Below, in pieces: positions 1 through 5,504 of a stretch of DNA of 6,970 nucleotides. The DNA is taken from NCBI GenBank assembly GCA_030618205.1, contig JAUXDR010000054.1, forward strand, positions 1-6,970, written 5' to 3'. This DNA is from Deltaproteobacteria bacterium. GTDB taxonomy: Bacteria > Desulfobacterota > Dissulfuribacteria > Dissulfuribacterales > UBA3076. The position numbers were made by a program, and so were the translations under genes. Under the pieces are notes generated by a model. That model did no database searches. It had not been told where the DNA came from and saw only the letters and a program-made list of their open reading frames with translations. Positions within the stretch are counted from its first letter, which is position 1; the number at the start of each line of letters is the position of its first letter.

Positions 1-267
1 TTTGCCGAAGTGGAAGTCGAGTATCTGAATCATACGCCTATGATGGATAAGAATGCGTTTGCAAAAGAGGCGAAGGCCGAAGCACCCCAGGACGCCTTTG
101 TTACCATGACCATAAAGGCAAACGCCGCAGGAGAATTCGCCTTCGGTATTCCCAAGGCCGGCTGGTGGGGTTTTGCAGCCCTCGGTGTAGGTCCTGATAC
201 GCAACACGATGGCAAGGAATTATCGCAGGACGCTGTTATCTGGATCAAGGCAGTGGATATGAAATAA
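1..267 (+). CDS. DUF4198 family protein, C-terminal part (5' end outside window)
   Basis: The open frame enters from the left edge and ends at TAA 265-267, leaving 88 residues; the true start lies upstream. The visible part reads as the C-terminal beta-rich domain of DUF4198 proteins. It has an 'AEVEVEYLN' strand, a 'TIKANAAGEFAFGIP' stretch and the very characteristic 'KAGWWGFAAL' segment, and it ends in 'DAVIWIKAVDMK'. Members of this family are exported proteins tied to nickel/cobalt uptake (NikK/CbiK-like partners of ECF or CbiM-type transporters), acting in the periplasm or at the membrane. Whether a signal peptide exists cannot be seen. There is no C-terminal membrane helix, so any anchor would be upstream. 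A terminator follows 36 bases after the stop, so this gene closes a transcription unit coming from the left. A GTG at position 10 is inside the domain and is not a credible start. Family assignment is from memory of the motif, with no search run. Confidence 0.72.
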   Translation, partial: FAEVEVEYLNHTPMMDKNAFAKEAKAEAPQDAFVTMTIKANAAGEFAFGIPKAGWWGFAALGVGPDTQHDGKELSQDAVIWIKAVDMK

Positions 268-302
268 CTTGATGCCTTAAAACCTATCACTCCTCAACGT
301 AT

Positions 303-335
303 CCCTCTCCCCTCAAGGGGAGGGGGTATTTATTT
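303..335 (+). terminator. Rho-independent terminator after the DUF4198 gene
   Basis: A 10-bp GC-rich stem pairs CCCTCTCCCC (303-312) with GGGGAGGGGG (317-326), with one T-G wobble and a TCAA loop. It is followed by a T-rich run (TATTTATTT, 327-335). It lies 36 bases after the DUF4198 stop and upstream of the FeoA-type gene, so it probably separates the two transcription units. Confidence 0.75.
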
Positions 336-446
336 GAATAAGGGTTGGCTTGCAAAATGAAAGGGTTGCTTTAAGAATGGCAGGCGTCTTCTCGCTTTGT
401 GGGAATAGGCTGACAATACATTTTCAGGAATAGAGGGGAAAAGGGA

Positions 447-755
447 ATGGAGAGCAGTAAGTGGGAAGAACCAGAGTCTGCAATATCCTTAGAGGACTCA
501 TCCTCGCAAAGCACTTTACCACTGGCATTGGCCGGTGAAGGAGAAAGCCTCAGGATTATTTCCATGAGGGGAGGAAGGGGATTTCATGAAAAGCTCGTGA
601 GTATGGGGCTTAGTATTGGTGATGAAATTGAGGTTATACAACGCCGGGGAGGAGGTACTGTGCTAATAGCAAAGGAAGGAATTCGTTACGGCATGGGAGG
701 AGGCATGGCGCAAAAGATCCTCGTTGCCATAATTAATGGAAGAATAGGGTTATGA
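447..755 (+). CDS. FeoA-domain protein (small SH3-like, ferrous iron transport accessory)
   Basis: This is a 102-residue protein. Residues about 24-97 match the FeoA fold: 'LPLALAGEGESLRI', then the 'RGGRGFHEKLVSMGLSIGDEIEVI' core with its conserved glycines and 'LxxMGLxxG' turn, then 'GGTVLIAKEGIRYGMGGGMAQKILV'. FeoA proteins are cytoplasmic SH3-like subunits that help the FeoB Fe(II) transporter. This glycine-rich 'GGGMAQKILV' type is usually one of two FeoA copies before feoB. The ATG at 447 is preceded by a good ribosome binding site (AGAGGGGAA, 432-440). Residues 1-23 are an acidic, serine-rich extension not needed for the fold. The TGA stop (753-755) overlaps the ATG of a second, broken feoA (752-754), as in coupled feoA-feoA operons. 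Because the second copy is broken and feoB is absent here, it may be an orphan or may serve a FeoB elsewhere. The domain call is firm; function in this genome is uncertain. Confidence 0.85.
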   Translation: MESSKWEEPESAISLEDSSSQSTLPLALAGEGESLRIISMRGGRGFHEKLVSMGLSIGDEIEVIQRRGGGTVLIAKEGIRYGMGGGMAQKILVAIINGRIGL

Positions 756-822
756 AACTAGGTGATTTAGCTGTAGGTGAAAAGCCAAGGTAGCGGGATA
801 CATCAAGGGTTCCAAATATATT
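752..822 (+). pseudogene. Remnant of a second feoA gene (frameshifted and truncated)
   Basis: The ATG at 752-754 overlaps the TGA of the preceding FeoA gene. The first 11 codons read MKLGDLAVGEK, a typical FeoA N-terminus. Two codons later the frame hits TAG (791-793). Dropping to the next frame at 787 gives KVAGYIKGSKY (787-819), which is exactly what should follow in FeoA proteins of this type ('GEKxKVxGYxKGxKxY'). One base appears to be missing between 784 and 787. After Tyr at 817-819 similarity stops and the sequence becomes AT-rich and non-FeoA, so the remaining 50 or so residues and the usual downstream feoB are gone. A single sequencing error could explain the frameshift but not the loss of the rest. 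This is a decaying gene fragment rather than a functional small protein. The assignment rests on recognised FeoA motifs, not on an alignment. Confidence 0.75.
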
Positions 823-938
823 TTTTTAATTATATATTGCAACTGTAACGCATTTAGTTTATCAATAAACAAAGAAATGGTTCTGAATGATTAAATGAAC
901 AGAGTTGAAGAGATAAATAATATTCAAGGAGCATTGCC
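820..938. other. AT-rich junction after the feoA remnant
   Basis: These 119 bases hold no convincing gene. They begin with a T run and TA-rich stretch exactly where FeoA similarity ends, so this may be the scar of a deletion or rearrangement that removed the rest of feoA and feoB. A possible promoter lies at 837-865, and the ribosome binding site of the next small gene is at 926-930. No terminal inverted repeats or target duplications were found. Confidence 0.4.
837..865 (+). promoter_or_regulatory. Possible sigma-70 promoter for the Cys-rich protein/kinase/DUF2325 operon
   Basis: TTGCAA (837-842) and TATCAA (860-865) are separated by 17 bases, each matching the -35 and -10 consensus at four of six positions. 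The pair sits about 75 bases upstream of the first gene of the presumed operon, in AT-rich sequence. The matches are modest and such pairs arise by chance in AT-rich DNA. Confidence 0.3.
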
Positions 939-1115
939 ATGAACAAAAGCACCAACATATGCATCAAGACAGGACGCCCTATAGTTCACCCTGTTGTGTG
1001 CCAGATGTGCCTGCGAAAATGCCCACGGGCAGGAAGACAGGGGCGCCGATGCAGATCAGTAGTAACGAGACGCTTCCTTATAGAGAATGAAGGTTTAAAC
1101 AATGGATGGAGATAA
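939..1115 (+). CDS. Small Cys/Arg-rich protein, 58 aa, unknown function
   Basis: I do not recognise this gene. The ATG at 939 has a well-placed ribosome binding site (AAGGA, 926-930, 8 bases away), and the frame ends at TAA 1113-1115. The stop overlaps the start of the histidine kinase by 14 bases, which suggests translational coupling. The 58-residue product is strongly basic and has five cysteines at residues 8, 21, 24, 28 and 38. The central piece is VCQMCLRKCP, a C-x2-C-x3-C motif, followed by an Arg-rich run ending in the fifth Cys, with a His at 17. Such spacing could bind zinc or an iron-sulfur cluster, and the basic charge would suit nucleic-acid or acidic-partner binding; both are inferences. 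No signal peptide or membrane segment is visible. It may be a metal- or redox-responsive partner of the kinase. The main doubt is whether so short a frame is translated. The ribosome binding site, the ordered Cys pattern and the operon position favour it. Confidence 0.5.
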   Translation: MNKSTNICIKTGRPIVHPVVCQMCLRKCPRAGRQGRRCRSVVTRRFLIENEGLNNGWR

Positions 1116-2085
1116 GATTATGGTAGGTAGTCGAACATCCATACGCGGTCCAGTCACACGACAGCGCCCAATAGGGAATGTAGCACAATTTGCTGTTGGC
1201 AGCGGAACAGCACTTGCCGGCGTCCGTGACTCTCTCAACACAATCCGGGACCTTTTGGATTCCACGGATCACGCAGTGGCGGAGTTTATCCAGATCCAGA
1301 AAATGGAATCCATGGAGCACATGGCCGGAGGTCTGTGCCATGACCTCAACAACGGTCTGCTGACCATCGCGGCCACAGTGTACCGGCTCGAAAGGGAATT
1401 TCCTCAACCTGATATACAACAGAAGGTACTGGCTGTACGCAAGGTCCTGGACAACATGGAAGGCCTGGTTAATCGCCTGCAGGCCCTCGGACCTGACGAA
1501 ATCACGGTGGAGTTGGCCCACAGAGATTTAAGCGTAGAGGTAAAACTGGTCCTTGATGCCCTGAGATCATCTTTCAACGAGAATATCAATCTGCATTTCA
1601 CTCCATGCGGTAATCCCCTTCCTGTTCTGTTAAGCCAGGGTGACATATGGCGGATATTGAGCAATCTTGCAGTTAATGTCCAAGAGGCCATGACAGAGGG
1701 GGGGGACCTGCTTATTGGGACTTTCAAACGCACTGTTGACAGTTCTTACTGCCGGCAGCACGGCAACGCTTATCCGGGGACCTTTGCAGTCCTTTCCGTA
1801 TGCGATTACGGGCCAGGCATACCCAAAGACATACTTGACCGGATTTTCGACCCTCTCTTTTCCACCAAAGAGGTGAATGGAAAAAACCGAAAGCGAGGAT
1901 GGGGCCTGGCTATTATCTTTGCCCTGATCCGTCGGCGGGGCGGATGGATTGATGTGACAAGCGTCCCTGGGGAAGGGAGTACCTTTGAGGTCTTCCTGCC
2001 CTTGCAGGTGGAAAATGAGGTAAAACATAACAACCGCGCCGGTATGCAGGGACAAGACATTAATTCAGCCAATAATTGCAATTGA
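1102..2085 (+). CDS. Soluble sensor-less histidine kinase (HisKA-like plus HATPase_c)
   Basis: This is a 327-residue histidine kinase that should phosphorylate itself on His80. The H-box reads MAGGLCHDLNNGLL (74-87). The ATP-binding domain shows the N-box NLAVNVQEAM (188-197), the G1 box DYGPGIP (235-241), an F-box IFDPLFSTKE (248-257), the G2 box RGWGLAI (265-271) and the closing GEGSTFEVFLP (290-300). No membrane helix, PAS, GAF, HAMP or receiver domain is visible. The first 70 residues are a short helical lead-in that may hold a dimerisation or partner-binding element. It is therefore cytoplasmic and must get its signal from another protein. No response regulator lies in the window, so the phosphate acceptor is unknown. 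Cysteines sit directly before the phosphoacceptor (Cys79) and before the G1 Asp (Cys234). The ATG at 1102 has GAAGG at 1089-1093. The gene overlaps the Cys-rich ORF upstream and is followed after 32 bases by the DUF2325 gene. Kinase identity is firm; substrate and stimulus are unknown. Confidence 0.9.
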   Translation: MDGDKIMVGSRTSIRGPVTRQRPIGNVAQFAVGSGTALAGVRDSLNTIRDLLDSTDHAVAEFIQIQKMESMEHMAGGLCHDLNNGLLTIAATVYRLEREFPQPDIQQKVLAVRKVLDNMEGLVNRLQALGPDEITVELAHRDLSVEVKLVLDALRSSFNENINLHFTPCGNPLPVLLSQGDIWRILSNLAVNVQEAMTEGGDLLIGTFKRTVDSSYCRQHGNAYPGTFAVLSVCDYGPGIPKDILDRIFDPLFSTKEVNGKNRKRGWGLAIIFALIRRRGGWIDVTSVPGEGSTFEVFLPLQVENEVKHNNRAGMQGQDINSANNCN

Positions 2086-2117
2086 ATCTCAAGATATATA
2101 TCTATTAGGAGGCAGTC

Positions 2118-3395
2118 ATGAAAAATGTCACGGCAAATCCAAAAAACCAGGCTGATCCTACTGTTAAAGCCAAAGACATCCTTGCTGCTACTTCATGTAG
2201 TACCGTAAAAGAAGGTAAAATTGCAACGCCCGACGGCATAATCCTTACAGTGCTCATGGCCATGACCATGAACATCAAAGATATGCGTAAGATATGTACA
2301 AAGTATTGCCTAAAATCCAACAAGGCAAATAATGGTCCGGGTTACGAACTCTGGAGCCTTCATCATGTCAGTCAGGATCCGGAGAAATCCGTTGCAAAAG
2401 ACCTCCATCGCTATTTCAAACGTCAGTTTTCCACTGCGCCTTCGAGGGTCCGTTCCCTGGCCCCTGAGGATCTGGCACAGTCAGTGGGAGACAGGCAGTG
2501 GCCTGCTCCTATTTTGTGGGCGGCGAGCACTGACTCCAGATCGGAAATGCGCAAACAGGCCCAAATTCTGGCGCATTCTCTTATCTGGCGTCTCATGGAG
2601 AATTGTAACCAGCTCAAACTCGGCCTTTCTGTCCTGAATCATAATGTCACAGAGAAAAAACAAGGCCTGAAGGTCCCAGAGGGACATCACTTCCACTCTG
2701 AAGTCAATACACCTGAGATTTCTGTTAAATCTACATTTAAAGAGCAACTTCAGGAAAAGGACGCGGAAATATTAAAACTCAAGAAAAAGCTGGCCGGGTA
2801 CTCCCGGGAGTTGGCTGAGTTGAGACAACGGCCACTTCGAGAAGCAGCCCTGAAACGCGAAGCAAAGAAGCTTGCCTACGAGCTTGAACAGGCAAATACA
2901 ATTATTGCTGAACATGAAAAACTGATTGAATCATATATGCAGGTCAAGGATGAAAATAAATCCATGGTGCAAAGCACAAGGCCGAAAAAAGAAAATAATC
3001 CCCAGGCTGGTAACGTATTCACTCTCCTCCGCCCTGAGGATGCCCAAGGAGATTGCAGCCACTGCACAGAACAGAAAAAGTGCCCCTGTCCTCTGGAGGG
3101 CATGCGTGTAGCTGTGATAGGAGGCCTTGATCGTTTGGAACCCGAATACCGTAAAACCATCCATGACTTGGGCGCTGACTTCATCTTCCATAACGGAAAC
3201 TGCTCCAATGGACAGCATGTTCTCAAAAACGTGGTCTGTAAGGCCAACATCGTTTTGTTTATCACCAGTATCAACAGCCATGGGGCCTTGAAAGTAGTAA
3301 AGGCGACGTGCAAGAAGACTGGAAAACAGTTCAACGTAGTGCGACATCCCAGTGCTAACTCTGTCTACAAAACCCTTTCGGAAATAATAAGGTAG
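2118..3395 (+). CDS. DUF2325 domain protein with coiled coil and Cys cluster
   Basis: This is a 425-residue protein with a perfect AGGAGG ribosome binding site (2107-2112) before the ATG. Residues about 75-170 form a helical region resembling the N-terminal half of long DUF2325 proteins (a 'YELWSLHH' start and an 'ILAHSLIWRL' helix); this is recalled, not aligned. Residues about 205-285 are charged heptad-like sequence (Glu/Lys/Leu rich), a probable coiled coil. Next comes a Cys cluster, C313-x2-C316-x5-C322-x-C324. Residues 329-425 are the DUF2325 domain: 'MRVAVIGGLDRLEPEYR', 'ADFIFHNGN', 'CKANIVLFITSINSHGALKV', 'CKKTGKQFNVV'. The domain has a Rossmann-like beta-alpha pattern and conserved Cys and Ser-His positions. 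Its biochemical role is not established to my knowledge. No signal peptide is visible; residues 40-51 are hydrophobic but too short for a clear membrane helix. It lies 32 bases after the kinase gene on the same strand, so it is probably co-transcribed and could be partner or output of that kinase. The DUF2325 call is firm; function is unknown. Confidence 0.85.
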   Translation: MKNVTANPKNQADPTVKAKDILAATSCSTVKEGKIATPDGIILTVLMAMTMNIKDMRKICTKYCLKSNKANNGPGYELWSLHHVSQDPEKSVAKDLHRYFKRQFSTAPSRVRSLAPEDLAQSVGDRQWPAPILWAASTDSRSEMRKQAQILAHSLIWRLMENCNQLKLGLSVLNHNVTEKKQGLKVPEGHHFHSEVNTPEISVKSTFKEQLQEKDAEILKLKKKLAGYSRELAELRQRPLREAALKREAKKLAYELEQANTIIAEHEKLIESYMQVKDENKSMVQSTRPKKENNPQAGNVFTLLRPEDAQGDCSHCTEQKKCPCPLEGMRVAVIGGLDRLEPEYRKTIHDLGADFIFHNGNCSNGQHVLKNVVCKANIVLFITSINSHGALKVVKATCKKTGKQFNVVRHPSANSVYKTLSEIIR

Positions 3396-3445
3396 GAGAA
3401 AAAAGGATCGATATGGAAGATTCGCTACAGCAAAGCGAAAGAGAC

Positions 3446-4183
3446 CTACCCGGGATTAACCATTACGGTCCTTGCCACTGTGAACACATGGACCTCTTTT
3501 GCTCCTGCCTTTTTTAGGGCCTTGGCACAGGCCCTGACAGTAGACCCTGTGGTATAGACATCATCAAGGAGGAGTATTGTTTCCACACCTTCCGGCAGAG
3601 GGCTTGCGGTCTCAAAGGCATTTCTCACATTTCTGAGCCTTTCCTTCATTGAAAGCTCTGTCTGGGGTTTAGTATTCAATGTCCTGGTAAGAATATCCAT
3701 TCCTAACGGAGCATGAGGAAAGATCGTCCTGACAAGCCGGAGGGACTGGTTGAAGCCCCTTTTTCTCAAACGTTTCGAGTGTAATGGCACAGGAATCACC
3801 ATGTCCGGCTTTAAATTATCCAGTAACCTATACTCCATGGCCATGGAGGAAAGGGCCCTTAGAGCATGTCCGTCATCGTTGTATTTAATCCTGTGAATAA
3901 GGGTCCTAACAGACCCCTGGTACTGAAATACCGAGCGGGCAGTGTCAAAAGATGGAGGATTCTTTATGCACTGGCCACATGTGTGGCCAGTACCCTGCGG
4001 GCCGTGAAACGGCTGGCCGCAGACAGTGCAGACCGGGGGTTCTATGAGCCTTATGGACTCAAGACAGTCGTGACACAGACGGTCTCCTGCCGGGGCAAAA
4101 AGCCGGGCCCGGCAAGCGGCACAGCATGGGGGAAAAAGGATGTCCCTTATAACAAGGGTGAGCCTGACAAGGGACCACTGCAA
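3446..4183 (-). CDS. comF: ComF family protein (double zinc finger plus phosphoribosyltransferase-like domain)
   Basis: This is a ComF/GntX-type cytoplasmic protein, 245 residues from the start chosen here. The N-terminal part has 'RDILFPPCCAAC' and paired cysteines at 20/21/24, 37/40, 52/55 and 69/72, forming two zinc-binding units. The rest is a type I phosphoribosyltransferase-like domain: 'IKYNDDGHALRAL', 'PVPLHSKRLRKRGFNQS' (131-147), 'QTELSMKERLRNVRNAF' (174-190) and the PRPP-binding loop 'ILLLDDVYTTGSTV' (203-216). Family members take part in DNA uptake or recombination in competent bacteria, but the gene is also widespread in bacteria not known to be competent. It directly follows icd. 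No ATG or GTG is available near the N-terminus. TTG at 4183-4181 begins one base after the icd TAG and gives a typical N-terminal length. TTG codons at 4213, 4201 and 4198 are alternatives that would overlap icd by up to 29 bases. No clear ribosome binding site marks any of them, so coupling to icd is likely. Confidence 0.88.
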   Translation of the reverse strand: MQWSLVRLTLVIRDILFPPCCAACRARLFAPAGDRLCHDCLESIRLIEPPVCTVCGQPFHGPQGTGHTCGQCIKNPPSFDTARSVFQYQGSVRTLIHRIKYNDDGHALRALSSMAMEYRLLDNLKPDMVIPVPLHSKRLRKRGFNQSLRLVRTIFPHAPLGMDILTRTLNTKPQTELSMKERLRNVRNAFETASPLPEGVETILLLDDVYTTGSTVRACAKALKKAGAKEVHVFTVARTVMVNPG

Positions 4184-4184
4184 T

Positions 4185-5408
4185 CTACATGGACTCAACA
4201 ATAGATAAGGCAAATTCCGAGCACTTTACTTCGGTTGCACCCTCGATCTGTCTTGCCAGGTCATAGGTCACCCTCTTCTTGGCAATGGCTGCCTCAAGGG
4301 CACTGTGGATTTTTTCCATGGCGTCTCTCCAGCCAAGATATTCGAGCATCATGGCGCCCGACAGGATAAGTGAGCCGGGGTTGACCTTGTCGAGCCCGGT
4401 ATATTTGGGGGCCGTGCCATGGGTTGCCTCAAAAAGGGCATAGCCATCGCCGATATTCGCACCGGGCGCCATGCCAAGTCCTCCCACCTGGGCCGCACAG
4501 GCATCGGAAATGTAATCGCCGTTCAGGTTTGGCAGGGCCAGCACGCTGTATTCCCTGGGTCTCAAAAGGATTTGCTGGAACATGGCATCTGCAATGCGGT
4601 CCTTCATAACAATTTTGCTCTCTGGCTGTCTGCCATTGTATTTGTCCCATAGCTCCTGTTCTGTGATGGTTTCCTTTGGAAACTCTGTTTTTGCCAGCTC
4701 ATAGCCCCAGTTTTTAAAGGCCCCTTCTGTATACTTCATGATGTTACCCTTGTGGACCAGGGTGACGCTGGACTTACCCGTATCAATGGCATGGCATATG
4801 GCCTTTCTGACCAGGCGCTGGGTCCCGAAACGGCTGATGGGCTTTATTCCGATCCCTGAATCCGGCCTGATATCCTGCCCCATTTCATCCGTCAAAAATC
4901 GAATGACCTTCCTGGCATCTTCGCTTCCCTCCGGCCACTCTATTCCTGCATACACGTCCTCAGTATTTTCGCGGAAAATGATCATGTCCATATCTTCCGG
5001 CCTCTTAACCGGGCATGGAGTCCCCTTGAAGTAACGAACAGGCCTTACGCAGGCATATAGATCCAGCTCCTGTCTCAAGGTGACATTAAGGCTCCTTATC
5101 CCTTCACCCACCGGGGTTGTAAGAGGTCCCTTGATTGCGACTACGTGCTCTTTGATGGCTTCCATAGTCTCAGGCGGCAGCCATTTCCCGGTCTGCTGAT
5201 AGGCCTTTTCACCCGCGAGGATCTCCTTCCACGAAATCTTTTTCTTTCCTCCGTAAGCCTTTTCCACCACAGCATCCAGTACCAATCTGGTTGCCTGCCA
5301 GATATCAGGGCCTATACCATCACCTTCAATGCAGGGAATAATCGGCAAATCCGGCACAGAAATGGTGCCGTCGTCTTCAAGTATAATTTTCTCAGGGATG
5401 TTACCCAC
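4185..5408 (-). CDS. icd: NADP-dependent isocitrate dehydrogenase
   Basis: This TCA-cycle enzyme oxidatively decarboxylates isocitrate to 2-oxoglutarate with NADPH formation, in the cytoplasm. The protein follows E. coli Icd nearly end to end: 'IEGDGIGPD', '[11 protein letters not shown]', '[19 protein letters not shown]', '[11 protein letters not shown]', '[16 protein letters not shown]', '[17 protein letters not shown]', '[17 protein letters not shown]', '[19 protein letters not shown]'. The phosphorylatable serine (E. coli Ser113) is Ser106. Metal ligands corresponding to Asp283/307/311 are Asp274/298/302. The NADP determinants Lys344, Tyr345, Val351, Tyr391 and Arg395 of E. coli are all matched (335, 336, 342, 382, 386), so it should prefer NADP. 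An in-frame ATG at 5435 would add nine residues. It lacks a ribosome binding site, whereas the GTG at 5408-5406 has AGAGGAGA (5416-5423) eight bases upstream, so GTG is chosen, giving 407 residues. No isocitrate dehydrogenase kinase gene (aceK) is in view. comF follows immediately. Confidence 0.96.
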   Translation of the reverse strand: MGNIPEKIILEDDGTISVPDLPIIPCIEGDGIGPDIWQATRLVLDAVVEKAYGGKKKISWKEILAGEKAYQQTGKWLPPETMEAIKEHVVAIKGPLTTPVGEGIRSLNVTLRQELDLYACVRPVRYFKGTPCPVKRPEDMDMIIFRENTEDVYAGIEWPEGSEDARKVIRFLTDEMGQDIRPDSGIGIKPISRFGTQRLVRKAICHAIDTGKSSVTLVHKGNIMKYTEGAFKNWGYELAKTEFPKETITEQELWDKYNGRQPESKIVMKDRIADAMFQQILLRPREYSVLALPNLNGDYISDACAAQVGGLGMAPGANIGDGYALFEATHGTAPKYTGLDKVNPGSLILSGAMMLEYLGWRDAMEKIHSALEAAIAKKRVTYDLARQIEGATEVKCSEFALSIVESM

Positions 5409-5438
5409 AGGAAGTTCTCCTCTTGTCCAGATCATACA

Positions 5439-5454
5439 ACACTACAACAAGTGT
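5439..5454. promoter_or_regulatory. Short inverted repeat in the icd/gmhA divergent region
   Basis: ACACT (5439-5443) and AGTGT (5450-5454) are perfect inverted arms around a six-base centre. They lie over the possible icd -10 element. This is a candidate operator, but five-base arms are short and could be chance. Confidence 0.2.
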
Positions 5455-5467
5455 AAAAAGTTGACAA
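5439..5467 (-). promoter_or_regulatory. Possible promoter for icd
   Basis: Read on the minus strand, TTGTCA (5467-5462) and TAGTGT (5444-5439) are 17 bases apart. Transcription would start near 5432, leaving a short leader with the ribosome binding site at 5416-5423 before the GTG at 5408. The -10 is poor (three of six matches), so confidence is limited. Confidence 0.35.
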
Positions 5468-5490
5468 TCATGGATTCCGGTATTTATTTA
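5461..5490 (+). promoter_or_regulatory. Possible promoter for gmhA
   Basis: A perfect TTGACA is at 5461-5466. The best -10 match is weak: TTATTT at 5484-5489 with a 17-base spacer, or TATTTA at 5485-5490 with 18. The TTGACA overlaps the icd -35 on the other strand. Initiation near 5497 would leave almost no leader before the ATG at 5505, so the real promoter may differ. Confidence 0.3.
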
Positions 5491-5504
5491 TTGGAATGAA
5501 TTCC

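Noticed and set aside
336..446. Sigma-54 or sigma-70 promoter before the FeoA gene
   Set aside because: TGGCAGG at 379 lacks a correctly spaced GC element, and TTGCAA with AAGAAT is only a loose sigma-70 match, so neither is strong enough to list.
1078..1521. Minus-strand ORF of 147 residues opposite the histidine kinase
   Set aside because: It lies opposite well-conserved kinase motifs, shows no recognisable domain and has no context; it is a shadow frame.
2876..3347. Two long minus-strand ORFs opposite the DUF2325 domain
   Set aside because: They lie opposite a recognised domain and have unstructured Cys/Ser/Phe-rich translations typical of antisense shadows.
3421..3439. Hairpin TTCGCT / AGCGAA between the convergent DUF2325 and comF genes as a terminator
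   Set aside because: The stem is only six pairs with a seven-base loop, and no T run follows on either strand. It could weakly stop transcription but does not qualify as a terminator.
3866..4204. Plus-strand ORF of 112 residues opposite comF
   Set aside because: It is antisense to the conserved zinc-finger part of comF and has no family resemblance or ribosome binding site of note.
5409..5435. ATG at 5435 as the start of icd (416 residues)
   Set aside because: No ribosome binding site lies upstream, and the possible -10 would sit directly against it. The GTG at 5408 has AGAGGAGA at ideal spacing.
5145..5456. Plus-strand ORF of 103 residues opposite the 5' end of icd
   Set aside because: It is antisense to highly conserved icd sequence and has no recognised domain.
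5496..5504. ATG at 5496 as the start of gmhA
   Set aside because: The TTGGA element touches this ATG with no spacer, while it is nine bases from the ATG at 5505, which also gives the usual family length.
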